Source: Bacteroidales bacterium
GTDB taxonomy: Bacteria > Bacteroidota > Bacteroidia > Bacteroidales > UBA932
Direction: 5' to 3'
NCBI GenBank assembly: GCA_022648545.1
Contig: JALCMP010000006.1
Location: forward strand, 1 to 64,000
DNA length: 64,000 nucleotides
A model generated the notes under the pieces. That model did no database searches and was not told the origin of the DNA. It was given only the letters and a program-made list of their open reading frames with translations. Below, one piece after another: positions 44,573-53,299 of the stretch; position 1 is the stretch's first letter, and each line of letters starts with the position of its first letter. The position numbers and the translations under genes are program-made.

Positions 44573-46390
44573 ATGGAAAGTTCTGAAGATTTAAGAGGAA
44601 AGGCTTTGACCGTTTTAAGGGAATGGATGGAAAGAGCAGGATTCTGTTCCATGATAATACCCATGTCCGATCCTCATTTTTCAGAGTATACCCAAGAACG
44701 CTATAAGGTAATCGAATGGCTTACCGGATTTAGCGGGTCCTCCGGAACTTTGGTTATATCCGGAGAAAGAGCTGCTTTGTGGACCGATTCCAGATATTTT
44801 CTGCAGGCTTCGAACGAGCTTGATGCAAGAAGCGTGCGTCTTATGAGGACGAATATGCCGGGAACACCCGATATTTTCGAATGGCTTGCTTCCCAATATG
44901 AAAACGGGGGAAAGATAGCATTGGACGGGGCTTTGTTTTCTTATGGAGCTTTTATTAAAATGGAAAAGGATTTCATGCCATTTACCCTTGTTCCCGTAGA
45001 TGATCCTTTCGATGACATATGGAAAGAGAGACCCCCTTTGGCTTTCGGCAGGATAAGTTTCATGCCTTCAGGAATATCCGGAGAAGAAACGGCTTCAAAG
45101 GCCGAAAGGATAAAGAGAGAGGCGGGTGTAAAAGAAAGCAGGTTTCTGTACGTGTTAACCGCGCTGGATGATGTGGCCTGGCTTTGCAACATAAGGGGAT
45201 GTGATATTCCTTACAACAGAGTACCCGTGTGTTATGCTGTTGTTACTAATTCTACTGTCAATCTTTTTGCTGATCTTGATTCCATAGATGAAAATACAGC
45301 CGGGATGCTGAGAGCGCATGGAGTTGAATTGCATCCATATAACAAGTTCGAAAGCATTTTGAAGGATTTTCCCGATGATTTCATAAGAGTTGCTGATCCG
45401 TTTAAGATTTCCATAAAAATTTATCGCAACCTTTCCATACCCGGGGCTGTTTTTCATTTTACAGAGATTCCGGGCGGAATAACCGGTGCCATGAAAGCTG
45501 TAAAGAACAATTGGGAACTCGACGGGTTCGATAAATCATTTCTCAACGACGGTCTTGCGTGGTGTAAATTCCTGAAGTATCTCGAAGGTCGTTTGAACCA
45601 TACAGGAGGGGAGGACGGCTGTATTACCGAATATGAGGCAGGGGTAAAACTTATGGATTTCCGTAAGGAAAATTGCGATTATGTAGGCGAAAGTTTCGAG
45701 CCTATAATAGCATTCGGTCCTTCAGCTGCACTTCCGCATTATTCATGCAATAAAACGAATTGCCGCAAGATAGAGGGTGACGGCTTGCTTTTGATTGATA
45801 CGGGAGCGCATTATAAATATGGGACTACCGATACTACCAGAACTATTCCGGTGGGGGTATTAGATGACGAAGAGAAAAGCGATTATACGCTTGTTCTTAA
45901 GGGAATGATAGACTTGTCCATGGCAAAATTTCCGGCCGGGACACGCGGCTCCAATTTGGATATACTGGCACGTGCGCCGTTATACGGCGAGGGTAAAATG
46001 TATTATCATGGTACAGGACACGGCATAGGCCATTCGCTTTGTGTGCACGAAGGTCCGCAGAGCATACGTATGGAAGAGAATCCCGTACCGTTGGTTCCCG
46101 GAATGGTGATTTCAAACGAACCTGCAGTATATGTAGCAGGCAAATACGGAATAAGAATAGAAAATGCAATGGCGGTTGAGAATTGCACACATACCGTGTT
46201 CAATGATTTCTATTCTTTCAAAACCTTTACCAGGGTTCCAATATGTACTTCATGTATAAAGGACGGAATTCTTTCGGAAAGTGAACGGATCTGGCTTAAT
46301 ACTTTCAATAAATCGGTGTTTAGAGACCTCAAACCTCTTCTTGACGAAGAAACTTCCGAATGGCTGGAGAAATATACTTCTGATATTTGA
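44573..46390 (+). CDS. Xaa-Pro aminopeptidase (M24B, three-domain type)
   Basis: Removes N-terminal residues preceding proline. At 605 residues it has the three-domain form: two creatinase-like N-terminal domains (LTGFSGSSGTLVISGERAALWTDSRYF is a signature) and a C-terminal pita-bread catalytic domain with metal ligands in LLIDTGAHYKYGTTDTTRT, the GHGIGHSLCVHEGP histidine, SNEPAVYV and GIRIENAMAVE. No signal peptide, so cytoplasmic. Last gene of the perR-to-pepP gene run, 23 bases after nagB, and convergent with the LysM gene. Confidence 0.95.
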   Translation: MESSEDLRGKALTVLREWMERAGFCSMIIPMSDPHFSEYTQERYKVIEWLTGFSGSSGTLVISGERAALWTDSRYFLQASNELDARSVRLMRTNMPGTPDIFEWLASQYENGGKIALDGALFSYGAFIKMEKDFMPFTLVPVDDPFDDIWKERPPLAFGRISFMPSGISGEETASKAERIKREAGVKESRFLYVLTALDDVAWLCNIRGCDIPYNRVPVCYAVVTNSTVNLFADLDSIDENTAGMLRAHGVELHPYNKFESILKDFPDDFIRVADPFKISIKIYRNLSIPGAVFHFTEIPGGITGAMKAVKNNWELDGFDKSFLNDGLAWCKFLKYLEGRLNHTGGEDGCITEYEAGVKLMDFRKENCDYVGESFEPIIAFGPSAALPHYSCNKTNCRKIEGDGLLLIDTGAHYKYGTTDTTRTIPVGVLDDEEKSDYTLVLKGMIDLSMAKFPAGTRGSNLDILARAPLYGEGKMYYHGTGHGIGHSLCVHEGPQSIRMEENPVPLVPGMVISNEPAVYVAGKYGIRIENAMAVENCTHTVFNDFYSFKTFTRVPICTSCIKDGILSESERIWLNTFNKSVFRDLKPLLDEETSEWLEKYTSDI

Positions 46391-46401
46391 CCCGTGAATT
46401 G

Positions 46402-48108
46402 CTATATGCCGTCGGGTTTTACTATTGATATGGTATAATCCGGCTTATATATAATTTCAGTCGTTCCGGTGTTTTTTAGTCCGTGTCCTTCTCCCGGATT
46501 TTTAAAAAGAAAATCTGTTTGAAGCATTCTTTTCTCAGGCAGGGAGGACATTCCGGGGAAATTTATTCCATAATTATACCATTCGTATACGAAATATGAG
46601 GTAATATCATATCCCGAAAAGGAGTAGGGGGTCGGTTCCGAATGAAAAAGCGCTCTGTATTTTCTTATAAAATCCTGTGTTTTTTCACTGTTGTAATCTA
46701 CGTAGTAAGGCAGAGAAAGATGGAGATTCATCTTGTGAAAAAGCTTTATGTCTATCGTTTCAAAATTTTTCCATCGCGGCATTCCGAACAGGGTAATGTG
46801 TGATATGGCTTTATTCTCTCCGGTTTCAATGGGATTCATGCATAATGCAAGGTTCCTTACCGCATCATTGGAAAAGGCTTCGCTGTTCGAAGGCACTATT
46901 ACTATGTTGTTTCCTTTTTTAGAAAGTTTGGCAAGTATGTCGCCGTTGATGTATCTTCCTTCCAGTATTCCGTATTGTATGGTTTCGAAATTTATTCCGT
47001 TTTCGGAAAGATATCTGGCTGCAATGTTGAAATATAAGGAGTCGCGGCTGCCTTTTTCATGAATCAGCAGGATTTTTTCGGCTCCCGAAGAATAGTATTT
47101 CCTTAACGCATTTCTGCATGTGGAGAGCATTACGTCTCCGGGATCGGACGGAACCTGAATGATATTGCTGCAGTCGGCGACGTATGTCCCTACGGCATTG
47201 TCCATAGGCGAAATAAAAGGGATGCCGTTCGATCTGGAAAAATCCAGAAGTTCCGGCGTGTATGATTTATGGTCCACGGGGCCTATTATGAAGTTCCTGT
47301 CATTTAGTTTTCCGGAGGCTATTAGGTTGTTTATAGAGGAAAATTCTGTCTGATCTATTATTTCGGCATCTATGCTTATGCGATCTTTTTTAAGATCTCC
47401 GATAGCCATTAAGGCTCCGGCGTAGAAATCCATGTAATTGGCGTTCGCAGGAACGGAATCTCTGCATTCCAGGGGGAGGATGTATGCTGTCTTTATAACG
47501 GGGTTTTTGCGGAACATCCTTTTGTACAGGCTTATGGTGTCTTTTTGTGTGGCCGTTTCATTTGCATGGATGTTGTCTTCTTCCTTTTGCGTGCTTATGT
47601 TTGCTTTTTCGATATCAGTTGTACCTTTTTTGTCGGCGCCGCTTTGCTTTTCCATGTATTTTTCATCGGGGATGAGCAGAACCTGCCTTCTGGCGAGCTT
47701 GTTGGTCTTTAACTTGTTTAGGGAAACCAATGCTTCTTCAGTAACTTCGAATTTTTGGGCTATGGATTGCAGGTCGTCATACCATTTAACGGTGTATCGT
47801 TTGAATTGTGTTATGTCTTCTTCCTTTTGTTTTCCCTTTTCCTTTTTCTGGACTTTGCAAGGTATGTATATGACCATTCCTTCGGTCAGCCCGTTTTTTA
47901 TAGAAGGGTTGGCCGAAACAAGCTCGTCTACCGTTATTTCATACTTTTTGCCGAGGTTGTATGCAGTTTCGCCCTTTTTTACTATATGGGCATAAAAGAT
48001 TTTTCCCCCTATTTTTACCGTTTCCCCTTTGGGGGTGATGCCGTTTTGTGCAAAAACAAAGGTATACGAAGCAATGATAAGGAATAGTATGCCTGCTATT
48101 TTCTTCAT
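46402..48108 (-). CDS. LysM-domain protein with periplasmic-binding-like (amino acid ABC type) domain
   Basis: A 568-residue exported protein (signal peptide to about FVFAQ). Two LysM modules bind peptidoglycan: VKKGETAYNLGKKYEITVDELVSANP and a second around YTVKWYDDLQSIAQKFEVTEEALVSLN. A polar linker follows (about 155-200), then a type I periplasmic-binding-like domain (YILPLECRDSVPANANYMDFYAGALMAIG onward). Such LysM-plus-binding-protein fusions are typical of Bacteroidota and of unknown role; a cell-wall-attached sensor is possible. It is the last gene of a leftward run after purC, with an 18-base gap. Confidence 0.85.
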   Translation of the reverse strand: MKKIAGILFLIIASYTFVFAQNGITPKGETVKIGGKIFYAHIVKKGETAYNLGKKYEITVDELVSANPSIKNGLTEGMVIYIPCKVQKKEKGKQKEEDITQFKRYTVKWYDDLQSIAQKFEVTEEALVSLNKLKTNKLARRQVLLIPDEKYMEKQSGADKKGTTDIEKANISTQKEEDNIHANETATQKDTISLYKRMFRKNPVIKTAYILPLECRDSVPANANYMDFYAGALMAIGDLKKDRISIDAEIIDQTEFSSINNLIASGKLNDRNFIIGPVDHKSYTPELLDFSRSNGIPFISPMDNAVGTYVADCSNIIQVPSDPGDVMLSTCRNALRKYYSSGAEKILLIHEKGSRDSLYFNIAARYLSENGINFETIQYGILEGRYINGDILAKLSKKGNNIVIVPSNSEAFSNDAVRNLALCMNPIETGENKAISHITLFGMPRWKNFETIDIKLFHKMNLHLSLPYYVDYNSEKTQDFIRKYRALFHSEPTPYSFSGYDITSYFVYEWYNYGINFPGMSSLPEKRMLQTDFLFKNPGEGHGLKNTGTTEIIYKPDYTISIVKPDGI

Positions 48109-48126
48109 AATAAAGGAATGCCGGGA

Positions 48127-49080
48127 TTAGCGAAGCCTCGCCAGCATATTTTTTATGTTTCCTTCTATGCGATCGTAAATGCCGTCGTCATATGGGGTTC
48201 TTTGGAATTTAAGACCGGTAAGATGCTCGTATAGTTCTATATATCTGTCAGATATGCTTGCAACAACCTCGTCTGTCATGGCTGGTACCGTTTGCCCTGC
48301 TTTTCCGCTGAAATTATTGGCCATGAGCCATTCCCTTACGAATTCCTTGGATAGCTGTTTCTGTGGTTCTCCCTTTGCAAATCTTTCTTCATAGCCTTCG
48401 GCATAAAAATAGCGACTGCTGTCAGGCGTATGGATTTCATCTATCAGATAAAGTTCGCCGTCGCGTATTCCGAATTCGTATTTCGTATCTACTAGTATCA
48501 GGCCCCTTTCGGCAGCGATTTCAGATCCCCTCGCGAAAAGCTTGTATGCGTAATCTTCCATTTTTGCATATAGATCTGCCGAAACTATACCTTTTTTAAT
48601 TATGTTTTCTTTTGAAATATCTTCGTCGTGGGTTCCTATTTCCGCCTTTGTGGTAGGTGTAATTATAGGATGTTCGAATTTCTGGTGTTCACGCATTCCG
48701 TCGGGGATTTTTACTCCGCATATTTCCCTGGCTCCGGATTTATATGTCCTCCATGAGCTGCCGGTCAGATATCCTCTTACTATCATTTCTACAGGCAGAC
48801 CCTGGCATTTGTATCCGACAGTAACCATGGGATCCGGCGAGGCTATCTTCCAGTTTCTTACAATATCTGTGGTTTTATCAAGGAATGAAGATGCTATCTG
48901 GTTGAGAACCTGCCCCTTGTATGGAATGCCTTTCGGAAGGATTACGTCGAAGGCCGAAATTCTGTCGGTGGCTACCATAACGATATATTTGTCGTCGATA
49001 GTGTAAACGTCTCTTACCTTTCCTTCATATTTGGCCGTAAGGCCCTGGAAATCAAAATTTGTGTGAACTATAGATTTCAT
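48127..49080 (-). CDS. purC: Phosphoribosylaminoimidazole-succinocarboxamide synthase
   Basis: Joins aspartate to CAIR in purine synthesis. The 317-residue protein shows [38 protein letters not shown], a strong SAICAR-synthetase start, the [20 protein letters not shown] segment and [29 protein letters not shown] with the nucleotide and substrate residues. Length matches the longer Bacteroidota enzyme. It follows a glycosyltransferase gene by two bases, an unusual partner for a purine gene, probably only for reasons of operon growth. Confidence 0.97.
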   Translation of the reverse strand: MKSIVHTNFDFQGLTAKYEGKVRDVYTIDDKYIVMVATDRISAFDVILPKGIPYKGQVLNQIASSFLDKTTDIVRNWKIASPDPMVTVGYKCQGLPVEMIVRGYLTGSSWRTYKSGAREICGVKIPDGMREHQKFEHPIITPTTKAEIGTHDEDISKENIIKKGIVSADLYAKMEDYAYKLFARGSEIAAERGLILVDTKYEFGIRDGELYLIDEIHTPDSSRYFYAEGYEERFAKGEPQKQLSKEFVREWLMANNFSGKAGQTVPAMTDEVVASISDRYIELYEHLTGLKFQRTPYDDGIYDRIEGNIKNMLARLR

Positions 49081-49082
49081 TA

Positions 49083-50201
49083 TTATAGTGTTTTGTAAAA
49101 TTCAATTAGCTTTGAACAAAAAGTATTCCATCCGAGCCTTTCTTTCTCTTTTTTTATGGCTTCGATGTATATGCTCCTGTCCTCTCCGAAGTATTTTCTA
49201 ATGGCTCCGGCTATAGATTTTTCATTTATTTCATCAACTACGATGCCGGTTCCAGTGTCTCCTATTGCACTTTTCAGTCCTCCTACGTTGGTTGTTATCA
49301 TAGGAAGCTCATAGAAATATGAAATTGAACTTATTCCGCTTTGGGTTGCCGATCTGTACGGTAGTACACAAACATCGGCTGCGGAAAAATATTCGGAAAC
49401 TTCGTCGGTTTTTATATATCGCGGAGTTAAAAATATATTTTCCTTGCGGGGGGATTCATCGATGAGAGCCTGATATGAAGCTATGTCATCGTACGGTTCG
49501 CCGGCTATTACGAGCTGGTATGAACTGTCGAGTTGTGAAAAAGCTTTTATTAATATGTCCAGACCCTTGTATTTTCTTATGAGTCCGAAAAAAAGCAACG
49601 TTTTCTTGTCAGAATGTATGCCCAGAGATAATCTTGCTTCGGCCTTGTCTTTCTTTGCTCCGAATTGCTGGTAAAGCGGATGTGGCGTATTTATATATTT
49701 TGCATCCGGCCTGAACCTCAGAAGGTCGTTTTTTACGGCGTCGCATAATACCAAGAATCCGTCGTTGCCGTTAAGAAAATATTTTGTAAAAGGTTTGTCG
49801 AAAAATCTTTGTTCGTGTGGAATTACGTTGTCTACTATGGAAATAACCCTGCATCCCTTGTTCACGTGGCGCGCCACGTATCCTAGCGAAGGACCGAAAT
49901 AACTCATCCAGTATCTCATTATAAGCAGATCAGGATTCCATTCACGAATTTTCCTTGCGGCGGTAACATATGAAACCGGATTGGCCGTGTCCAGAACAGC
50001 TTCCGATTCTATTTTCATGGCTTTATCGTCTTCTCCGGAAACATATTGTGTTTTACCGGGGAAAAGAAAATCAGGGTATTGTTTTGTGAAGTTGAAAGCC
50101 TTTACAGTATACTTTTTGCTTAATTCGGTAAAAAGATACGAGTTGAACTGCGCTATACCTCCCCTGTAAGGATAAAAACAAGATAAAATTGCAATCCTCA
50201 C
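49083..50201 (-). CDS. Glycosyltransferase family 4 (GT-B fold)
   Basis: A 372-residue cytoplasmic enzyme that adds a sugar from a nucleotide donor. The N-terminal domain starts with [20 protein letters not shown]; the C-terminal domain carries the GT4 donor site [26 protein letters not shown], then the [20 protein letters not shown] stretch with the catalytic-type glutamate region. The acceptor is unknown; a role in lipopolysaccharide, capsule or glycoprotein synthesis is possible. It stands alone among housekeeping genes between ompH and purC. Confidence 0.9.
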   Translation of the reverse strand: MRIAILSCFYPYRGGIAQFNSYLFTELSKKYTVKAFNFTKQYPDFLFPGKTQYVSGEDDKAMKIESEAVLDTANPVSYVTAARKIREWNPDLLIMRYWMSYFGPSLGYVARHVNKGCRVISIVDNVIPHEQRFFDKPFTKYFLNGNDGFLVLCDAVKNDLLRFRPDAKYINTPHPLYQQFGAKKDKAEARLSLGIHSDKKTLLFFGLIRKYKGLDILIKAFSQLDSSYQLVIAGEPYDDIASYQALIDESPRKENIFLTPRYIKTDEVSEYFSAADVCVLPYRSATQSGISSISYFYELPMITTNVGGLKSAIGDTGTGIVVDEINEKSIAGAIRKYFGEDRSIYIEAIKKEKERLGWNTFCSKLIEFYKTL

Positions 50202-50215
50202 TTATTTAACCGTTG

Positions 50216-50827
50216 TTATTTGTTCTTTTTTATTTTTATGTATTCTTCGTTCAGGCCGTTTAGTACATCGTTGGTGATATCCAGTGATTCGTCTCCTACT
50301 ATTATCGTTGGACTGTCGGACGTAGTGGTAAGGATAAGTGAATATTTATGGCTTTTGTTGTATTTTACAAGATATTTGTGAATGGCGTCCATTACCTTTC
50401 TGTAAAGCACGTTTGTTTCGTCCTGTATTTCCGCCTGCTTTTTCTGGCTCAGTGCCTGAAGTCCTTCCTGTTCTTTCATGAGTTTGTCAGATTGTTCCTT
50501 GGCATCTGAACGTGTCATTAGACCTTTGTTCAATTTATCCTGAAAAGCCGAAGTTTTTTTCTGGAAGTTGTTGCCTTTCTTGTTCAGGTCATCCTGAATA
50601 GCCGAAACCTTTGCTTCCAGCTCGGACTGCAAATCGTTGAACATGTCGTATTTTTTTACCAGAGAATCCATTCTTACATAGACTATGCTTCCTTTTGCAA
50701 TTTCCGTTTTTTGTTCTGGAGCTTGTCCTTCTTGTACGGCGCCTTTGTTACTAGCGGCAGTTTTGCAGGAGGTCATAAATGCTACGGCCACAAGAACGGC
50801 CGCCAGAGAGGAAATAGTTCTTTTCAT
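50216..50827 (-). CDS. OmpH/Skp-family lipoprotein
   Basis: A 203-residue periplasmic chaperone-like protein. Unlike the two Skp-like genes behind bamA, this one has a lipobox (MTSCKTAAS, cysteine 21), so it is membrane-anchored. A long helical coiled-coil arm (about 55-165) is rich in Lys, Gln and Glu, as in Skp tentacles, and the ends pair in a small beta-body (IVYVRMDSLVKKYDMF and YSLILTTTSDSPTIIVGDESLDIT). It follows pdxJ; a -7 box for it lies at the pdxJ stop codon. Confidence 0.85.
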   Translation of the reverse strand: MKRTISSLAAVLVAVAFMTSCKTAASNKGAVQEGQAPEQKTEIAKGSIVYVRMDSLVKKYDMFNDLQSELEAKVSAIQDDLNKKGNNFQKKTSAFQDKLNKGLMTRSDAKEQSDKLMKEQEGLQALSQKKQAEIQDETNVLYRKVMDAIHKYLVKYNKSHKYSLILTTTSDSPTIIVGDESLDITNDVLNGLNEEYIKIKKNK

Positions 50828-50857
50828 CTTAGTTTATTTTTGTTTTTTATAAGATAA

Positions 50858-50865
50858 CAAATGTA
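50858..50865 (-). promoter_or_regulatory. Candidate -7 box of the OmpH-like lipoprotein gene
   Basis: Reverse-strand TACATTTG, 30 bases before the start codon and just beyond the pdxJ stop, so the genes from ompH to the LysM gene may have their own promoter. Confidence 0.45.
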
Positions 50866-50866
50866 G

Positions 50867-51586
50867 TTAAAAATTGATTAATTCCCTACGGTATGCCTGT
50901 ATGGCGTTTTCAAGTCCCAGATAAAGAGCATCGCATATAAGGGCATGGCCTATGGAAACTTCGCTTAAGAACGGAATGTTCTCGCTGAAGTATTTAAGAT
51001 TGTCAAGGTTCAGGTCATGACCTGCATTTACTGCCAGCCCGCATTCCCTTGCTGTCTCCGCCGCTCTTATGAACGGCTCTATTGCCATTTCCCTGTTTTC
51101 AAAGTATCCTTTTGCGTAGGATTCGGTATATAGTTCAACACGATCGCATCCGGTATCGGCTGCGCCTTTTATCATATCGATATCGGGATTTACGAATATC
51201 GATACACGTATTCCCTTTTCTTTAAATCTCTTGCTGATCGTCCTTAGAAAATCGCCGTTTTTTATGGTGTCCCAGCCGTTGTTGGATGTAACGGCATCAG
51301 GGGCGTCGGGAACCAGTGTTACCTGTGCCGGAACAACTTCTAGCACAAGCTCCGTGAATTTTTCTATGGGATTCCCTTCGATGTTGAATTCCGTAGTCAG
51401 CAGGGGCTTTAATTCCCTTACGTCGGAATATCTTATGTGTCTTTCGTCCGGACGGGGATGAACCGTAATTCCCTCCGCTCCGAATCTTTCGCAGTCTGAT
51501 GCGCATTTGAGGACATCAGGCATGTTGCCGCCACGTGCATTCCGCAGGGTGGCTACCTTATTTATATTGACGCTTAATTTGGTCAT
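50867..51586 (-). CDS. pdxJ: Pyridoxine 5'-phosphate synthase
   Basis: Closes the pyridoxine ring from deoxyxylulose 5-phosphate and 1-amino-acetone-3-phosphate. The 239-residue TIM barrel begins with [17 protein letters not shown] and has [48 protein letters not shown] and [12 protein letters not shown], together a complete PdxJ signature including the catalytic Glu and His. The gene is divergent from nadK across 54 bases. A -7 box lies seven bases before its ATG. Confidence 0.97.
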   Translation of the reverse strand: MTKLSVNINKVATLRNARGGNMPDVLKCASDCERFGAEGITVHPRPDERHIRYSDVRELKPLLTTEFNIEGNPIEKFTELVLEVVPAQVTLVPDAPDAVTSNNGWDTIKNGDFLRTISKRFKEKGIRVSIFVNPDIDMIKGAADTGCDRVELYTESYAKGYFENREMAIEPFIRAAETARECGLAVNAGHDLNLDNLKYFSENIPFLSEVSIGHALICDALYLGLENAIQAYRRELINF

Positions 51587-51593
51587 GGCACTG

Positions 51594-51601
51594 CAAAATT
51601 A
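51594..51601 (-). promoter_or_regulatory. Candidate -7 box seven bases before pdxJ
   Basis: Reverse-strand TAATTTTG. The spacing would put the transcript start at about the ATG; the protein start is fixed by homology to other PdxJ proteins. Confidence 0.35.
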
Positions 51602-51603
51602 TG

Positions 51604-51611
51604 TATTTTTG
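51604..51611 (+). promoter_or_regulatory. Candidate -7 box of nadK
   Basis: TATTTTTG, 29 bases before the nadK ATG. TTTG lies 22 bases further upstream, slightly beyond the ideal spacing. Confidence 0.5.
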
Positions 51612-51640
51612 TTTATCTTGCATAAAATTTAAATATAAAA

Positions 51641-52531
51641 ATGAGACTCGCTTTATTCGGGCGTAAGATAGATAACGGCAATATAGGAAAAATAGCTCTT
51701 CTCATAGATAAGCTCGCGGAGGTAGGTAAGGCCGGTATCTATTATTACAGACCGTTTTACGATAATCTCAAGCAATATCTTCCGGCTATACCCGCGGGCG
51801 GACTGTTTAATTCGTTCCTGGATTTGCCGAAAGGTCTGGATCTTTTCCTTTCCCTTGGAGGCGACGGCTCATTTCTCGAAGCCGTTACGATTGTCAGAAA
51901 CAGCGGCGTACCCATTGCCGGAATTAATTTCGGACGCCTGGGTTTTCTTACCAGCGCTTCCATGGAAGAAAATAATCCCTGGATAGAAAAATTGTTTTCA
52001 GGAGATTACTTTATAACCGAGAGTCCCCTTTTGAGATTTTCCGAAATGCCGGAAGTCTCCGGAAGCGTGTATAAATATGCTTTGAACGAAGTAACCGTAC
52101 AGAGAACCAGCCCGTGTGTTCTGGAAGTAGATGTGGTAGTAAACGGAGAGATGCTGCCTACATACTATGCTGACGGAATACTTATTGCCACCCCTACCGG
52201 ATCAACCGCGTATTCTCTCAGCGTAGGAGGCCCTGTCGTTACTCCGGAAGCTAATGTTCTTGTAATTTCTCCTATTTCTCCACATAATCTGAATGTGCGT
52301 CCTCTTGTCGTTCCGCTCGATTCCAAAATAGAATTATCTTTTTCGAGCAGATCGGGGTCGGCTCTTCTTACGGCCGACAATCGTTCCCTTATTGTCCGTA
52401 ACGGCACGAAAATTCTTGTATCGGAGGCCGAATACAGGCAGAAAAGGGTTTCACTTAATGATAATTTCATTGCAGCTCTTAATGATAAGCTTTTGTGGGG
52501 CGAGGACAAAAGAAATGTTACGAAAAAATAG
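51641..52531 (+). CDS. nadK: NAD kinase
   Basis: Phosphorylates NAD to NADP with ATP. The 296-residue protein carries the two family hallmarks: LFLSLGGDGSFLEA with the GGDG motif and the glycine-rich ATPTGSTAYSLSVGGPVV. GINFGRLGFLT between them binds the substrate. Length is typical. It is the first gene of the nadK-uppS-bamA-skp-skp run, the usual Bacteroidota arrangement. Confidence 0.96.
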   Translation: MRLALFGRKIDNGNIGKIALLIDKLAEVGKAGIYYYRPFYDNLKQYLPAIPAGGLFNSFLDLPKGLDLFLSLGGDGSFLEAVTIVRNSGVPIAGINFGRLGFLTSASMEENNPWIEKLFSGDYFITESPLLRFSEMPEVSGSVYKYALNEVTVQRTSPCVLEVDVVVNGEMLPTYYADGILIATPTGSTAYSLSVGGPVVTPEANVLVISPISPHNLNVRPLVVPLDSKIELSFSSRSGSALLTADNRSLIVRNGTKILVSEAEYRQKRVSLNDNFIAALNDKLLWGEDKRNVTKK

Positions 52532-52539
52532 TATATTTG
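52532..52539 (+). promoter_or_regulatory. Candidate -7 box seven bases before uppS
   Basis: TATATTTG just after the nadK stop. The same seven-base spacing to the ATG is seen for trxB and pdxJ. Confidence 0.35.
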
Positions 52540-52546
52540 GAACTTT

Positions 52547-53269
52547 ATGAGCGAACCTAACAATTTACCCAGGCATGTTTCATTTATAATGGACGGAAAC
52601 GGCCGTTGGGCCTGCAAACGCGGGCTCGACAGGATTGACGGACATAGAGAAGGAGCCGAGAGCGTACGCGAATGCATGAAGTTCGCCGTCGAAAAAGGTA
52701 TAAGGTATATAAGCTTTTTTGCCTTTTCCGAAGAAAACTGGGAAAGGCCGGCGGAAGAAGTGGAAGGGCTGATGCACCTTATGTTTCAGGCTATTAAAAA
52801 GGAAACTCCCACAATGCTGGAATATGGAATAAGATTCAGGGTAATCGGTGATATGAACCGTCTGGGCGATTCCCTGAGGAAGGAAATAGACGAATGCTGC
52901 AAGGTCACCGATAAGGAAAACTGCGGAACCGATATGATAATTTTCCTGAGTTATAGCGGTAAATGGGACATAATACAGGCTTTCAATATGTTTATGGCCG
53001 ATAGTTTCAGGAAAGGGATTTCCGGCAATCCTCCTGTTCTGGATGCAGGTATTTTGTCGGGGTATTTAAGTACCTCCGGAATTCCCGACCCGGATCTTCT
53101 TATCCGTACCAGCGGAGAACAAAGGATCAGTAATTTCATGTTGTGGCAGACTGCATATACCGAATATTATTTTACCGAAACCCTTTGGCCCGATTTTCGC
53201 AAAAATGATTTCGCCAGAGCGCTGGAGGTTTATGCCAAAAGAGACAGGCGGTTCGGAAAACTTAAATAA
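52547..53269 (+). CDS. uppS: Undecaprenyl diphosphate synthase (isoprenyl transferase)
   Basis: Extends farnesyl diphosphate in cis to the C55 carrier lipid for cell-wall and surface-glycan synthesis. The 240-residue sequence starts with HVSFIMDGNGRWACKRG (catalytic aspartate), followed by GHREGAESVRE, SFFAFSEENWERP and a late RTSGEQRISNFMLWQ.AYTEYYFT segment with the IPP-binding residues. Complete, normal length. It lies 15 bases after nadK and 30 before bamA. Confidence 0.97.
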   Translation: MSEPNNLPRHVSFIMDGNGRWACKRGLDRIDGHREGAESVRECMKFAVEKGIRYISFFAFSEENWERPAEEVEGLMHLMFQAIKKETPTMLEYGIRFRVIGDMNRLGDSLRKEIDECCKVTDKENCGTDMIIFLSYSGKWDIIQAFNMFMADSFRKGISGNPPVLDAGILSGYLSTSGIPDPDLLIRTSGEQRISNFMLWQTAYTEYYFTETLWPDFRKNDFARALEVYAKRDRRFGKLK

Positions 53270-53299
53270 GAGACTGTAAATTAGCGGATAAGATTTTAA

